This document shows, in pieces, positions 1-9,254 of a stretch of DNA of 64,000 nt. The position numbers and the translations under genes are program-made. The notes under the pieces were generated by a model. That model saw only the letters and a list, made by a program, of their open reading frames with translations. It was not told the DNA's origin and searched no databases. Each line of letters begins with the position of its first letter. Within the stretch, counting starts at the first letter, position 1. The DNA comes from Vibrio ulleungensis (GTDB lineage Bacteria; Pseudomonadota; Gammaproteobacteria; Enterobacterales; Vibrionaceae). The stretch lies in assembly GCF_016900875.1 (NCBI RefSeq), contig NZ_JAFEUM010000005.1:124001-188000 (forward strand), read 5' to 3'.

Positions 1-344
1 AAGCCTATGCAGCAGGCGAGCTAAAGCACGGCCCACTGGCTCTGATTGATGCCGATATGCCTGTTGTTGTGGTTGCGCCAAGTAACGAGTTGTTAGAGAA
101 GCTAAAATCAAACGTTGAAGAAGTACGCGCTCGTGGCGGTCAACTGTATGTGTTTGCCGATGAAGCAGCAGGTTTTGAAGAAGATGAAAACATGAAGATC
201 ATCAAGCTTCCTCACGTTGATGAAGTCGTTGCTCCTATCTACTACACAGTGCCTATGCAGCTTTTGGCCTACCATGTAGCACTTATTAAAGGTACCGATG
301 TGGATCAACCTCGTAACCTAGCAAAAGCGGTTACTGTTGAGTAA
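1..344 (+). CDS. glmS: GlmS C-terminus (partial)
   Basis: This is the 3' end of glucosamine-fructose-6-phosphate aminotransferase (isomerising), the cytoplasmic enzyme that makes glucosamine-6-phosphate for peptidoglycan and LPS precursors. The reading frame is open from base 3. The visible residues include the conserved [12 protein letters not shown] segment of the second SIS (sugar isomerase) domain and the C-terminal [13 protein letters not shown] tail, where the last residues of GlmS close the active site. The start lies outside the window. It is the left core-genome anchor of the accessory region and is followed by a clear terminator. The assignment is firm. Confidence 0.95.
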   Translation, partial: AYAAGELKHGPLALIDADMPVVVVAPSNELLEKLKSNVEEVRARGGQLYVFADEAAGFEEDENMKIIKLPHVDEVVAPIYYTVPMQLLAYHVALIKGTDVDQPRNLAKAVTVE

Positions 345-405
345 TTAAAACGGGGTTTGCTACTGCTCGAAATTAAGCAGTAGCCTCTAACATACCGATA
401 CTGTT

Positions 406-442
406 CGAGCTCTGCTTACTTCTAGGCAGAGCTCGTTTTTTT
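406..442 (+). terminator. Terminator after glmS
   Basis: A 10-bp perfect stem (CGAGCTCTGC at 406-415, GCAGAGCTCG at 426-435) with a 10-nt loop is followed by seven T residues. It is a classical intrinsic terminator. A weaker hairpin (CTACTGCT/AGCAGTAG, about 360-383) precedes it. Confidence 0.85.
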
Positions 443-684
443 GCACTCTACCAACTGATAGATTGGTTCAGCTGATTCAAAACTTTCAGTCGATAACTTT
501 CCGAATCCATCGCGCTTCATCAAGTTGTGCTGGTATGAATAACAGCTGCGGTCAAAAAAGGGCAGTCCTTTATAGTGACTACCCTAGTCTACAGTGTGTC
601 TAGAAAACTTGGCTAGGCAGTAACTGCCTCAGCATCAAGTAATAACGTAGATAACCTTAGCCTTAACAAAAGATGCTCTCGCCC
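443..684. other. Intergenic, no gene seen
   Basis: This spacer separates the glmS terminator from the convergent sugar isomerase gene. I see no ORF, tRNA or clear repeat. It is where core-genome synteny ends and accessory DNA begins. Confidence 0.5.
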
Positions 685-1329
685 TTATGCGCTTATAAGA
701 GTGCGAACGTAGTCTGCAACGTCTTTATCCTGACAATGTTCGAAGAAACACTCTTGGAAGTGTTTTCCTGATACTGCCTGTGTAACCAGTGATTGATCGA
801 TAGCTTTTAGCGAATCAAGGTAGTCGTTTTTAGTCACCGCTGCTTTTACATCATTCAGTAACTTCGCATTTTGCTGTTGAGGTTCGGCACGCTCTCGTGG
901 GTAACCTAAACCGCGCTCACCGGTTAGTAGCGCTTTTTCAAACATATAGCGAACGTTCAACTCTGCTCCCCAACCGTACCCTTTGGCAAAGGCAAGAGAT
1001 AGGGCATTACCGTTATTGATTTGGTTAAACAAAAACGCATCGGAAGGATCGAGGCAGTAACCACATACTACACCTGGGTGTAGGTTTAGCGACATCATTG
1101 CGCCTTGGCCTGTACCACAACCGGTAAAGACAAAGTCTACAGCCTTAGTATTGAGTAAGATGCTAGCCATAATGCCTAGATGAATATAGGTGAGGTGATG
1201 GTCATTGTCATCGTGCATACCTACGTTAAATACAGGGTGGCCTAATTGGTCAGCGACTGCGTTAAGTTCATTGACTACAGTAGCATTTTTACCTGCTTGA
1301 CTGTTTTCCATCATTAAAGCGATTTTCAT
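685..1329 (-). CDS. RpiB/LacAB-family sugar isomerase
   Basis: The protein (214 aa) belongs to the RpiB/LacA/LacB family of aldose-ketose isomerases. It shows the N-terminal MKIALMMENSQAG segment, a DxxHHLTYIHLG helix and the phosphate/anion loop FTGCGTGQGAMM at about residues 88-99. It is longer than classical RpiB (about 150 aa) through a C-terminal extension. It lies 37 bp downstream of an SDR dehydrogenase and close to a GH88 hydrolase. I recall RpiB-like DhuI enzymes that isomerise 4-deoxy-5-hexulose uronate released by GH88 enzymes, and paired SDR (DhuD) enzymes that reduce or oxidise the product. That role is inferred here from context. A true pentose-phosphate isomerase is the alternative. 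Confidence 0.8.
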   Translation of the reverse strand: MKIALMMENSQAGKNATVVNELNAVADQLGHPVFNVGMHDDNDHHLTYIHLGIMASILLNTKAVDFVFTGCGTGQGAMMSLNLHPGVVCGYCLDPSDAFLFNQINNGNALSLAFAKGYGWGAELNVRYMFEKALLTGERGLGYPRERAEPQQQNAKLLNDVKAAVTKNDYLDSLKAIDQSLVTQAVSGKHFQECFFEHCQDKDVADYVRTLISA

Positions 1330-1366
1330 TGTATTACTCCAAAGTTAAATAGATTATTTCGGTGCT

Positions 1367-2128
1367 TTAGCGAGCTAACCAGCCACCATCGACGGCGATG
1401 GTGTAGCCATTTACATAGTCAGAGGCGCTTGACGCTAGGAAGACACATGGGCCAGCGACATCTTCAGGTTTGCCCCAGCGTTCAGCAGGAATACGCGCAA
1501 GTATGTCTTGATTTCGCTTTTCATCTTCGCGAAGTGCTGCGGTATTGTCCGTCGCCATGTATCCCGGGGCGATCGCATTGACATTGATATTGTGCTTAGC
1601 CCACTCATTGGCCATGGCGCGAGTGACACCTTGTACAGCGCTTTTAGACGCTGTGTAGGACGGTACGCGAATACCTCCTTGGAATGAGAGCATTGACGCG
1701 ATGTTGATGATCTTGCCACCACTGTTTTGAGCAATAAATTGCTTGGCAACTGTCTGTGACATGAAGAAGGTCGATTTAATGTTGAGATCCATAACGTCAT
1801 CCCAATCTTGCTCGGTAAACTCAATGGCGTCGTTGCGGCGGATAATGCCCGCATTGTTGACCAGTACATCGATACGACCAAACTCTGTAACGGCTTGATC
1901 TATTACCGATGGAATACATTCGGTTTTCATTAAGTCTGCTCTGATATCTAAAAACCGGCGACCTAACTCTTCAACTTGGTGCTTCGTGTCGGCAGGTTCG
2001 GCAAAATTAATACCTACGATGTGACAGCCAGCCTGTGCAAGCCCAAGTGCCATTCCCTGACCAAGTCCTGTATTACAGCCAGTGACGATGGCCACTTTTC
2101 CAGATAAATCGAACTGTTCTAAAATCAT
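1367..2128 (-). CDS. kduD: SDR dehydrogenase, KduD/DhuD-like
   Basis: This is a 253-aa classical short-chain dehydrogenase/reductase. It has a TGCNTGLGQGMA dinucleotide-binding motif near residue 16, the NNAG motif near 90, and the catalytic triad Ser (IASMLSFQG) with YxxxK (YTASK) near 158-162. Its opening (LSGKVAIVTGCNTGLGQG) and its NINVNAIAPGYMATDNTAAL stretch closely resemble KduD, 2-deoxy-D-gluconate 3-dehydrogenase / 2-keto-3-deoxygluconate oxidoreductase. With the RpiB-like isomerase downstream it would turn the 4-deoxy-uronate made by GH88 into 2-keto-3-deoxygluconate. The kinase and aldolase needed next are not in this window. The gene symbol is by similarity; DhuD is equally apt. 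Confidence 0.82.
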   Translation of the reverse strand: MILEQFDLSGKVAIVTGCNTGLGQGMALGLAQAGCHIVGINFAEPADTKHQVEELGRRFLDIRADLMKTECIPSVIDQAVTEFGRIDVLVNNAGIIRRNDAIEFTEQDWDDVMDLNIKSTFFMSQTVAKQFIAQNSGGKIINIASMLSFQGGIRVPSYTASKSAVQGVTRAMANEWAKHNINVNAIAPGYMATDNTAALREDEKRNQDILARIPAERWGKPEDVAGPCVFLASSASDYVNGYTIAVDGGWLAR

Positions 2129-2252
2129 TGTGAGTTCCTTATTAAGATGCTTAGAGCGTCCAAAATGTAAATTTTGGGTGCAAAAATCTTGTACTCGACC
2201 GATATGGTCGAATACGTAGGGTTATGTTTTTGTTAGGTAATTCGTTTGTTGG

Positions 2253-3320
2253 CTATTCGAGCTTCTTAACGGAGTCTCGACTGTATAACTGCACACCTAT
2301 GTTGATTCGAGTAGCAATATCACTGGTGTTATTGAACTCGTGGAAAAGTGCATCGATGGTTGATTTCACCATGTATGAAATTTCACCACCAATTGAGCTG
2401 AGCGTTGGGGTGACCATAGAACTAATGGACAAGTTATCAAACCCGATGACAGACACGTCGTCTGGAACCCTGATTCCGCGATTGTCTAGCTCTTCGATTA
2501 GTGTGATGGCCGTTCTGTCACACAGACAAAAAATCGCTGTAGCGTCATCAAGCATTCCCGAATCCAGTAATTCAGGAAGGATCAGACTAGCACCAAAGTC
2601 AGCACCAGCTTTACCGACCATGATTTTCTCAGCTAATCCTTTGTGATCAAGCTTATTGCACATCTCGATGATATCGATGATTTCTACGGATTCAGCGCCT
2701 AACTCTTTGGCTTTACGTTCAAAACCATAGGTTCGCTTTCGAATGGATGGACGGGTTTGTGCTGTAAGCATGGCGAGCTTTTTATGTCCATACTCAATCA
2801 GGTGTTTTGCCGCTAACTCACCGCCCAGTTCATAGTCTAATGAGACACTAGAAAGGCGCATTTTATCGTCGTAACCATTGACTAATACAATAGGTTTTTC
2901 TTGATCAGCAAGCTTATGGGCAACCTCTGGTAACTCGGGCCCTAGCATCAGCACAGATTCCGCACTTTCGAGCTTTTTCAGTATCTGTTGCTGGTCTATT
3001 TTGCCATTGATGAGCGTGAGTTTGGGTTCGATTCCCATATCACTAAGCTGCGTTTGGAACTCGTTCATCATAATGGTGTAGAACTGATCGGGTGAGCCCA
3101 CTGGCACAGTGGTCGCGATGTTCACTGACGTGACTGGCGCAGTCAGCTTTAGCTTTGCAGCTTTGCGTTGGTAACCACTTTTCTCAATGGCTTCTTCAAC
3201 CTGACGCTTTATATCCGTATGCACATTTGGATTGTTATTCAGGACTCGAGATACAGTGCTTCTTGAGATCCCTGTCATTTCAGAGAGATCTGAAATCGTG
3301 ACTTTTTTCATAACATTCAA
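2253..3320 (-). CDS. LacI-family transcriptional regulator
   Basis: This 355-aa regulator has an N-terminal helix-turn-helix (VTISDLSEMTGISRSTVSRVL, the hinge following by about residue 60) and a periplasmic-binding-protein-like sugar-sensing domain. It is transcribed divergently from the GH88 operon, and strong TTTCAC-type palindromes lie between them. It therefore probably represses the uronate operon and responds to a sugar intermediate. The start at 3320 is a TTG with an AAGGA sequence 7 nt upstream. An ATG three codons later (3311) is the usual LacI-type start but lacks a well-spaced ribosome site. The ligand cannot be deduced from the sequence. Confidence 0.88.
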   Translation of the reverse strand: MNVMKKVTISDLSEMTGISRSTVSRVLNNNPNVHTDIKRQVEEAIEKSGYQRKAAKLKLTAPVTSVNIATTVPVGSPDQFYTIMMNEFQTQLSDMGIEPKLTLINGKIDQQQILKKLESAESVLMLGPELPEVAHKLADQEKPIVLVNGYDDKMRLSSVSLDYELGGELAAKHLIEYGHKKLAMLTAQTRPSIRKRTYGFERKAKELGAESVEIIDIIEMCNKLDHKGLAEKIMVGKAGADFGASLILPELLDSGMLDDATAIFCLCDRTAITLIEELDNRGIRVPDDVSVIGFDNLSISSMVTPTLSSIGGEISYMVKSTIDALFHEFNNTSDIATRINIGVQLYSRDSVKKLE

Positions 3321-3417
3321 AGTGTAATCCTTAATTTTTCACTTGATATCACTATCAATCTAATTCGATTTTCTACGGTATTCACTATAGTTAATTTTCC
3401 TCAGAGTTAAAAGATAA

Positions 3418-3453
3418 ATTTCACGAAATGAGTCATTTTGTGAAATATTTCAC
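3418..3453. promoter_or_regulatory. Overlapping operators for the LacI regulator
   Basis: Two overlapping palindromes lie in the divergent lacI-type/GH88 interval. One is a 29-bp near-perfect palindrome centred on G3432 (3418-3446, arms ATTTCAC and GTGAAAT). The other is a perfect 14-bp palindrome, GTGAAATATTTCAC, at 3440-3453. Together they give three TTTCAC half-sites that share the middle arm. Their place between divergent genes makes them the likely binding sites of the LacI protein. This is inference. Confidence 0.6.
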
Positions 3454-3562
3454 GAGAAAGGGAAATATCTCAAAATTAGATCTTGTTCACGGTCGGGGTT
3501 TTTCTCGTGATGCATAATCATTTCCAGTGAGTCGACAACGACAAAGATTTAGAGAGTGAAAT

Positions 3563-4744
3563 ATGGATAACCAGACCAAATTCGAAAAAATGCAGACCAA
3601 TATTCTGCATTCCATTGAGAGAAATATTCCAAGAGTTGGCACGCGTAACCCAGAAATCGGTTATGGCGCTCCTGATTTCAATTGGCGTTACCCAAATGTT
3701 TACTACTGGACAGACTCATTCTGGACAGGGCAGCTCTGGCTGGCATATAGCTTGACTGGAGAAGAGAAGTTTAAGAACAGCGCTCGTATGCGAAATGAGC
3801 ACTTTGAGCGTGTGTTAGGCACACCTACTTGGATTGATCATGATATGGGCTTTCTGTTCAGCCTTACGGCTGTAGCCGATTACAAGCTCACCGGATGCAA
3901 AGAGGCGCGCCAACGTGGGTTACGTGCTGCCGAAGCTCTTAGAAATCGCTTCAACTGGAATGGCGAGTATCTTCCGGCGTGGAATGCAGAGGCGGGTAAT
4001 CCTGGTCATGCAGAGGTTGTTCAAGGCAAAATCATCATCGATTGCATGCAAAATCTAGGGCTTCTATTGTGGGCCTACCAAGAAACGTGTGTAGAAAGCT
4101 TCAAACAAGTTGCCATGCAACAAGCTGAAACCTCGCTGAAATACCTGATTCGCGACGACTTTAGTACCTATCACTCATTTGACTTTGATCCACGCACCAA
4201 TAAACCGGTTGGTGGAAAAACCATGCAAGGTTATGCCGATGAATCTTGCTGGAGCCGTGGCCAAGCCTGGGCAATTCACGGTTACGCACAATTAGCGGAA
4301 ACCACCGGGGACCTACGTTATGCCGACATCAGTGCAAAATTGATGGACTGGGTAGTGGAACATATTACCGAAGACTACGTTCCAGTTTGGGATTACCTAT
4401 TACCTGAAGGTGAAACACCGTTCAAAGATACATCCGCGGGTGCGGTTACTGCATCTGGGCTATTTATGCTTGCCGATGTTTACAAAAAGGCGGACAACGG
4501 CCAGCAAGCTGAGAAATATCAAGCACTAGCAGAGAAAATGCTACTGGCCTTACACGAGAATCATGACCTGACAGAATATGAACATGCTCAAGGCTTGTTA
4601 TCGGGTGGAGCGTCACATGTACGCAGAACCAATAGCCCTGAAACCAAGTTCTATTCCGATGGCATGTTGCCGTATGGCGACTATTACTATTTTGAAGCCG
4701 TAATGCGTGCCCAAGGGCATACCAATTTCTTCTGGAAAAAGTAG
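3563..4744 (+). CDS. GH88 unsaturated glucuronyl hydrolase
   Basis: This 393-aa protein matches family GH88/GH105-type unsaturated uronyl hydrolases, which hydrate the 4,5-double bond left by polysaccharide lyases and so release a 4-deoxy-uronate. The (alpha/alpha)6 barrel signatures are visible: YYWTDSFWTGQLWLAY (about 48-62), DHDMGF with a catalytic-type Asp near 94, the IIIDCMQNLGLLLWA helix with a second Asp near 159, and DESCWSRGQAWAIHGY. There is no signal peptide, so it acts in the cytoplasm on imported oligosaccharides. It is the first gene of a plus-strand operon with the DUF2264 gene 9 bp downstream and the ABC importer next. No lyase lies in the window, so the polysaccharide is not identified. 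Confidence 0.9.
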   Translation: MDNQTKFEKMQTNILHSIERNIPRVGTRNPEIGYGAPDFNWRYPNVYYWTDSFWTGQLWLAYSLTGEEKFKNSARMRNEHFERVLGTPTWIDHDMGFLFSLTAVADYKLTGCKEARQRGLRAAEALRNRFNWNGEYLPAWNAEAGNPGHAEVVQGKIIIDCMQNLGLLLWAYQETCVESFKQVAMQQAETSLKYLIRDDFSTYHSFDFDPRTNKPVGGKTMQGYADESCWSRGQAWAIHGYAQLAETTGDLRYADISAKLMDWVVEHITEDYVPVWDYLLPEGETPFKDTSAGAVTASGLFMLADVYKKADNGQQAEKYQALAEKMLLALHENHDLTEYEHAQGLLSGGASHVRRTNSPETKFYSDGMLPYGDYYYFEAVMRAQGHTNFFWKK

Positions 4745-4753
4745 GTCATTCTC

Positions 4754-6499
4754 ATGCCATTCTATAAGCCGTTTTCTGAAAACCCGATGGTCACTAAGCA
4801 AGACTATCAACAATTGGTCCTAGATCTATTCGAGCCTGTTCGCCCGTACTTGGCATCACAGGGTGCAAAAATGGACTTTGATCAAGGTGGTGCAATCTTT
4901 GACATGAGCGCCAGTGCACTCGAAGGGGTTGCTCGTCTGCTTTGGGGAATCATTCCGTTAGTAAAAGGTGGCGGGGAGTTTGAACACTGGGACCTTTTTC
5001 ACACTGCCATTTCACAAGGCACGGATCCAAATCACCCTAATTACTGGGGAGTGATGGAAACCATCAATCAAACCAGTGTAGAGAAAGCTGCATTTGGCTT
5101 GTTGCTAGCGGCGTTACCTGAGCACGGGTGGGCTCCATTGGATCCTCAAACCAAAGAGAACTTCGCTCAGTGGTTAGCTCAAATTCAACAGGCGCAAATG
5201 CCTCAAAATAACTGGCTATTTTTTACCATTTTGGTTCAAGCAGGGCTTAGAAAAGTCGGCCGTAGCGACCTGGTAGATATTAACAAAGAAGCCAGTTACC
5301 TAAAGACACTGAAAAGTTTTTACCTTGGTGATGGTTGGTACGGCGACGGTGCAGGAAAAAACATCGATCACTATGGTGGGTTTGCAATCCATTATTACAG
5401 TTTAATCTATGCAAGTTTGATTGAAGATGCAGACAATGAACTCAAACAATTGTTCATTGAGCGAGCGAACGAGTTTTGTGAACCGTTTTCATATTGGTTC
5501 GCCGAATCAGGCGAATGCATGGCACAAGGGCGATCGCTTACCTATCGCTTTGCGACTGCTGGTTTTTGGGCAAGCGCCGCAATTTCAGATTTGTCGGCGA
5601 TGGAGCTAGGAACCATTAAAGGGCTTTGGGCGCGTCATCTTCGTCAATGGAAAGACAAGCCTATTTTTACTACCGAAGGGCTGTTAACCCGAGGGTACGA
5701 TTACCCGACGCTGACAGTCTGTGAAGGGTACAACTCACCGACGTCGCCGTATTGGGCATTTAAAGCATTTTTACCTCTTGCATTAGAAGACTCACACCCA
5801 TTTTGGCAGGTTGAAGAAAAACCGTTGGCACTGAGCCAAGAGGTGTATGCCATGCCAGCCGCGAACACCATCATTCAGCGCGTTGGTGGTCACAGCATTG
5901 CACATTTCTCTGGCACCATCGAACAGCAGTTTCAGGTCGATAAGTACAATAAGTTCGCCTACTCCACCTGTTTTGGTGCGGACTTCGACTCGTTGAAAGA
6001 CAGCCACCAGATGTTATTTGGCGATAATATTTTGGCAATTAGCTTCGATGAAGGTGTGAATTGGCAAATGCGTATGAGTAACCACCATGTCATTGTCGAT
6101 GAAACACAAAACCGCATGAGCATTGAATGGACGACTGGCACCATGAGTATCACTACTGTGATTGACGTGCTGGATAATGGCGAGTCTATTCGCACTCACA
6201 CTATTGAGCTTCCTCAGAATGCATGGGTTGTCGAGTCTGGATTTGCCGTGAGCAACTGGTACCAGCCTAAAGAGACCCTAATACAACGACAGGGCATTCA
6301 GGCCAATATAGAAATTCGAGGTGCAAATGGGACCTCACAAATCATTAGCCTTGATGGCTATGAAAAAGAATCACGCGATGGATATCGTATACATACGAAC
6401 GTCGTTTCCCCTAGAACACACGTACCGTATCTGCTGACTAAGCTGAGTGCAGGAAAGCACCAATTGATCAGTCGCTACCGTGTTCACCCTACAACTTAA
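4754..6499 (+). CDS. DUF2264 family protein, probable glycoside hydrolase
   Basis: This 581-aa protein belongs to the DUF2264 family: an alpha-helical N-terminal half with WGIIPLVKGGGEFEHWDLF and GDGWYGDGAGKNIDHYGGFAIHYYSLIYA, followed by a beta-rich C-terminal half. As I recall, this family has been placed in CAZy family GH154, with beta-glucuronidase activity reported. That would fit an operon with a GH88 uronyl hydrolase but should be treated as tentative. There is no signal peptide, so it is cytoplasmic. The start at 4754 follows the GH88 stop by 9 bp, with only a weak ribosome site. A downstream ATG (codon 12, MVTKQDY) is possible. Confidence 0.75.
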   Translation: MPFYKPFSENPMVTKQDYQQLVLDLFEPVRPYLASQGAKMDFDQGGAIFDMSASALEGVARLLWGIIPLVKGGGEFEHWDLFHTAISQGTDPNHPNYWGVMETINQTSVEKAAFGLLLAALPEHGWAPLDPQTKENFAQWLAQIQQAQMPQNNWLFFTILVQAGLRKVGRSDLVDINKEASYLKTLKSFYLGDGWYGDGAGKNIDHYGGFAIHYYSLIYASLIEDADNELKQLFIERANEFCEPFSYWFAESGECMAQGRSLTYRFATAGFWASAAISDLSAMELGTIKGLWARHLRQWKDKPIFTTEGLLTRGYDYPTLTVCEGYNSPTSPYWAFKAFLPLALEDSHPFWQVEEKPLALSQEVYAMPAANTIIQRVGGHSIAHFSGTIEQQFQVDKYNKFAYSTCFGADFDSLKDSHQMLFGDNILAISFDEGVNWQMRMSNHHVIVDETQNRMSIEWTTGTMSITTVIDVLDNGESIRTHTIELPQNAWVVESGFAVSNWYQPKETLIQRQGIQANIEIRGANGTSQIISLDGYEKESRDGYRIHTNVVSPRTHVPYLLTKLSAGKHQLISRYRVHPTT

Positions 6500-6529
6500 T
6501 AATAAAAATATATTGAATCAAAAGGACAA

Positions 6530-8176
6530 ATGATGAAGAAGACTCTTACTGCAATAGTGGCGGGCGGACTGGTTTCAGGTGCGTTTGCCGCGGATAACAG
6601 TACACCAAACTTGCGCATTTTAGATGAGCAATCGACGGCATGGACGCGCAACTTTAACCCTTGGCTTGGTGGTTTGGCATCGACAGGCTACGCGTATGAG
6701 CCGCTGTTTTTGTTCAATCAGTTAGATTCTCAAAAAGAGCATCCTTGGCTAGCGACCAGCTATGAAATCAGCGAAGATCTTAAAACGCTGACCGTAGATA
6801 TTCGCGAAGGGGTTAAATGGTCTGACGGTGAAGACTTCACCGTAGAAGATATTTTGTTTACGTTTGAGTACACCAAGCAGAATCCATCTATCGATTTATC
6901 TGGGGTTAACACTGCGGTAAGCAGTGTCGAAAAAATCGACGAAAACACCATCAAGTTCCACCTTGCTGAGCAAAATGCGTTTGTACACCTTAATGTGTTA
7001 AAGACCACTATTATCCCTCAGCACATTTGGTCTTCGGTTGAAGATCCAACGCGAGAGATTGTTCAAAACCCAGTGGGTACAGGACCGTTTACTGAAATCG
7101 AACGCTTTACCCCTCAAATTTATACCCAGTGTGTGAACGAGAATTACTGGAATGACGACATTGAAATTCGTTGCTTGGAGTTCCCACAATTTTCTTCGTC
7201 TGACGCGGCATTGGAAATGATGTCTAAAGGTTCTACCGATTGGCACAATATCTTTGTACCCGATATTGATCGCCTCTACGTGAACTCTGCCGACGGCAAC
7301 AAATACTGGTTCCCGTCAGGTGATGGCGTGCGCTTAACCTTTAACTACGACACAGAAAATGAAGGCGCCAAAAAAGCCTTTAATGATGTTGAGTTTCGTA
7401 AGGCCGCAAGTCTTGCGATGGACCGAGAAGCAATGCGTGACCTCGGAGCCTATGGTTACGTAAAACTGGGCAACTCTGCAACCAACCTATCTGGATCGTT
7501 GTCCTCTTGGAAAGACGACGTAGCTGAAAAAACATGGGCCGAGTTCAATCAGTTTGACATGAGCAAAGCCAAACAAATTTTGGCTGATGCTGGATACAAA
7601 GATGTTACTGGCGATGGGTACATTGAAAACAAAGACGGCAGCAAGCTTGAGTTTATGATCCAGGTACCAAGTGGTTGGGGCGCGATGGTTAACAACGCGA
7701 CTATTGCGGTTGAAGGCCTTCGCGAAGCAGGTATCAAAGCCAACCTTATTACCCCTGAAACGTCTGCATACTCTAAAAACTGGAACGGCGGCAACTTTGA
7801 CGCCAACATAGGCGCTGGTAGTTCTGCCTCATCAGTGTGGAAGTTTTACGACTACACCATGCACTCTCGTTACGCGAAAACGGGTAACTGGTGGTCCACA
7901 GCAATGCATAACTACGCTAACCAGGACATCGATGAAGCGATTGCGGTCTTAAGTAAAACCTTAGACAGCGACAAGCAAAAAGAGATCGTTGGCGAAATCG
8001 AACGACACTATGCCGAGAACGTTGTGCAAATTCCACTGTACCTTAATGCTGTGTGGTACTCGTACAACGACAGCCGATTTACGGGCTTCTTTAATGCCGA
8101 TAATCCAATTGCACACCCTGCAACCTTTAGTGAAAACAAACTGCTGCACGTGCGCTATATCAAGCCAAGAAGCTAA
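6530..8176 (+). CDS. Oligopeptide-type ABC substrate-binding protein
   Basis: This 548-aa exported protein is a family 5 (SBP_bac_5) solute-binding protein. It has a signal peptide (MMKKTLTAIVAGGLVSGAFA, cleavage before ADN) and the typical LTVDIREGVKWSDGEDFTVEDILFTFE and VGTGPF signatures. Family members bind peptides, nickel or, in marine and plant-associated bacteria, oligosaccharides such as cellobiose. Its place between uronate-sugar hydrolases and a GH30 gene argues that it captures an oligosaccharide in the periplasm. A good ribosome site (AAAAGGACAA) precedes the ATG. A hairpin after the stop separates it from the permease genes. Confidence 0.88.
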   Translation: MMKKTLTAIVAGGLVSGAFAADNSTPNLRILDEQSTAWTRNFNPWLGGLASTGYAYEPLFLFNQLDSQKEHPWLATSYEISEDLKTLTVDIREGVKWSDGEDFTVEDILFTFEYTKQNPSIDLSGVNTAVSSVEKIDENTIKFHLAEQNAFVHLNVLKTTIIPQHIWSSVEDPTREIVQNPVGTGPFTEIERFTPQIYTQCVNENYWNDDIEIRCLEFPQFSSSDAALEMMSKGSTDWHNIFVPDIDRLYVNSADGNKYWFPSGDGVRLTFNYDTENEGAKKAFNDVEFRKAASLAMDREAMRDLGAYGYVKLGNSATNLSGSLSSWKDDVAEKTWAEFNQFDMSKAKQILADAGYKDVTGDGYIENKDGSKLEFMIQVPSGWGAMVNNATIAVEGLREAGIKANLITPETSAYSKNWNGGNFDANIGAGSSASSVWKFYDYTMHSRYAKTGNWWSTAMHNYANQDIDEAIAVLSKTLDSDKQKEIVGEIERHYAENVVQIPLYLNAVWYSYNDSRFTGFFNADNPIAHPATFSENKLLHVRYIKPRS

Positions 8177-8200
8177 TAACCCGTTCTCCATGCAGTTTAA

Positions 8201-8224
8201 GAGACCACTGAACGTGGTGGTCTC
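8201..8224 (+). other. Hairpin between binding protein and permease genes
   Basis: A GAGACCAC/GTGGTCTC stem (8201-8208 with 8217-8224) sits 25 bp after the binding-protein stop and is followed by TTTAT. Such hairpins commonly protect the 3' end of the binding-protein mRNA or partly terminate transcription, so that more binding protein than permease is made. Confidence 0.55.
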
Positions 8225-8245
8225 TTTATCTTAGGGATTCAATCT

Positions 8246-9238
8246 ATGAAATACATACTGAGCCGTTTTGGCTTCTACATGCTCGCGTTTATGGCGGCAG
8301 TGACGATTAACTTCTTTCTGCCTCGTATGATGCCGGGTGACCCGATACAGTCGTTTTTGGCTCGCTTAGCGCAAAACGGTGGCAATGTTAGCCCTGAAAT
8401 GATCGCTTCGTTGGAAGCACTATATGGCTACTCGACCAATGTTCCATTGTTTAATCAGTTTATTACCTACATTGGGGCAATATTCTCTGGTGAATGGGGT
8501 ATGTCGACACGTTTCTTTGCACCGGTATTTGATGTGCTAGGTCGCGGGATGCTTTGGACTCTATTACTGGTCGGTGTTTATCTTATAGTGTCTTACACCA
8601 TTACCACACTACTAGGCATTTACGTGGCTTGGAAACGTGGCACATGGGCTGACTCGGTCATTACTGTTGGTTCGGTCATTATTTCATCGACACCCTCGGT
8701 AGTGATGGCGTTAGCGATGTACTTCCTATTTGCATCAAACCTACAGTGGTTCCCAACAGGCTATGCCTATGATCCGCAACTTGATCCTGCATTGAGCTTT
8801 GAGTTTATCGGTAGCGTAATGCACCACATCGCCTTACCGCTGACGTGTATGGTGGCCTTGGGCATGGGTAACGTCATGGGAATGCGCTCTAACATGATCA
8901 ATCAGCTGGGTGAAGACTTCATCGTAATGGGCTGGGCTAAAGGCGTAAAAGACGACAAAGTGATGCTTCAGTATGGCGCGCGAAATGCTGTGCTACCGAT
9001 GATCACAACCTTTGCAATGTCTATCGGTGGAATATTCGGCGGCTCATTGATCATCGAAATCATTTTTAACTACCCAGGATTGGGACAGATTACTTATCAA
9101 GCTATTTTGGCTCGTGATTACCCGCTTGTGCAGGGATACCTATTGATTATGACAGCGATGGTGCTTGGCGCTAACTTTATTGCCGATTGTCTGCTGTTTG
9201 TCCTCGACCCACGTCTTCGTACAGAACTAGAACAATAA
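8246..9238 (+). CDS. ABC transporter permease, DppB-like
   Basis: This 330-aa inner-membrane protein has an N-terminal membrane segment (FGFYMLAFMAAVTINFFLPRMMPGDP, the usual DppB/OppB opening) and five further hydrophobic segments. It ends in the family signature YPGLGQITYQAILARDYPLVQGYLL and LDPRLRTELE. It forms the translocation pore with the next gene product. It is co-transcribed with the preceding binding protein, and the next gene begins 16 bp downstream. Confidence 0.9.
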   Translation: MKYILSRFGFYMLAFMAAVTINFFLPRMMPGDPIQSFLARLAQNGGNVSPEMIASLEALYGYSTNVPLFNQFITYIGAIFSGEWGMSTRFFAPVFDVLGRGMLWTLLLVGVYLIVSYTITTLLGIYVAWKRGTWADSVITVGSVIISSTPSVVMALAMYFLFASNLQWFPTGYAYDPQLDPALSFEFIGSVMHHIALPLTCMVALGMGNVMGMRSNMINQLGEDFIVMGWAKGVKDDKVMLQYGARNAVLPMITTFAMSIGGIFGGSLIIEIIFNYPGLGQITYQAILARDYPLVQGYLLIMTAMVLGANFIADCLLFVLDPRLRTELEQ

Positions 9239-9254
9239 TTGGGAGAAACACACA

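Noticed and set aside
2224..2646. 140-aa plus-strand frame
   Set aside because: It is antisense to the LacI gene and shows no recognised domain. The LacI protein on the other strand explains the open frame.
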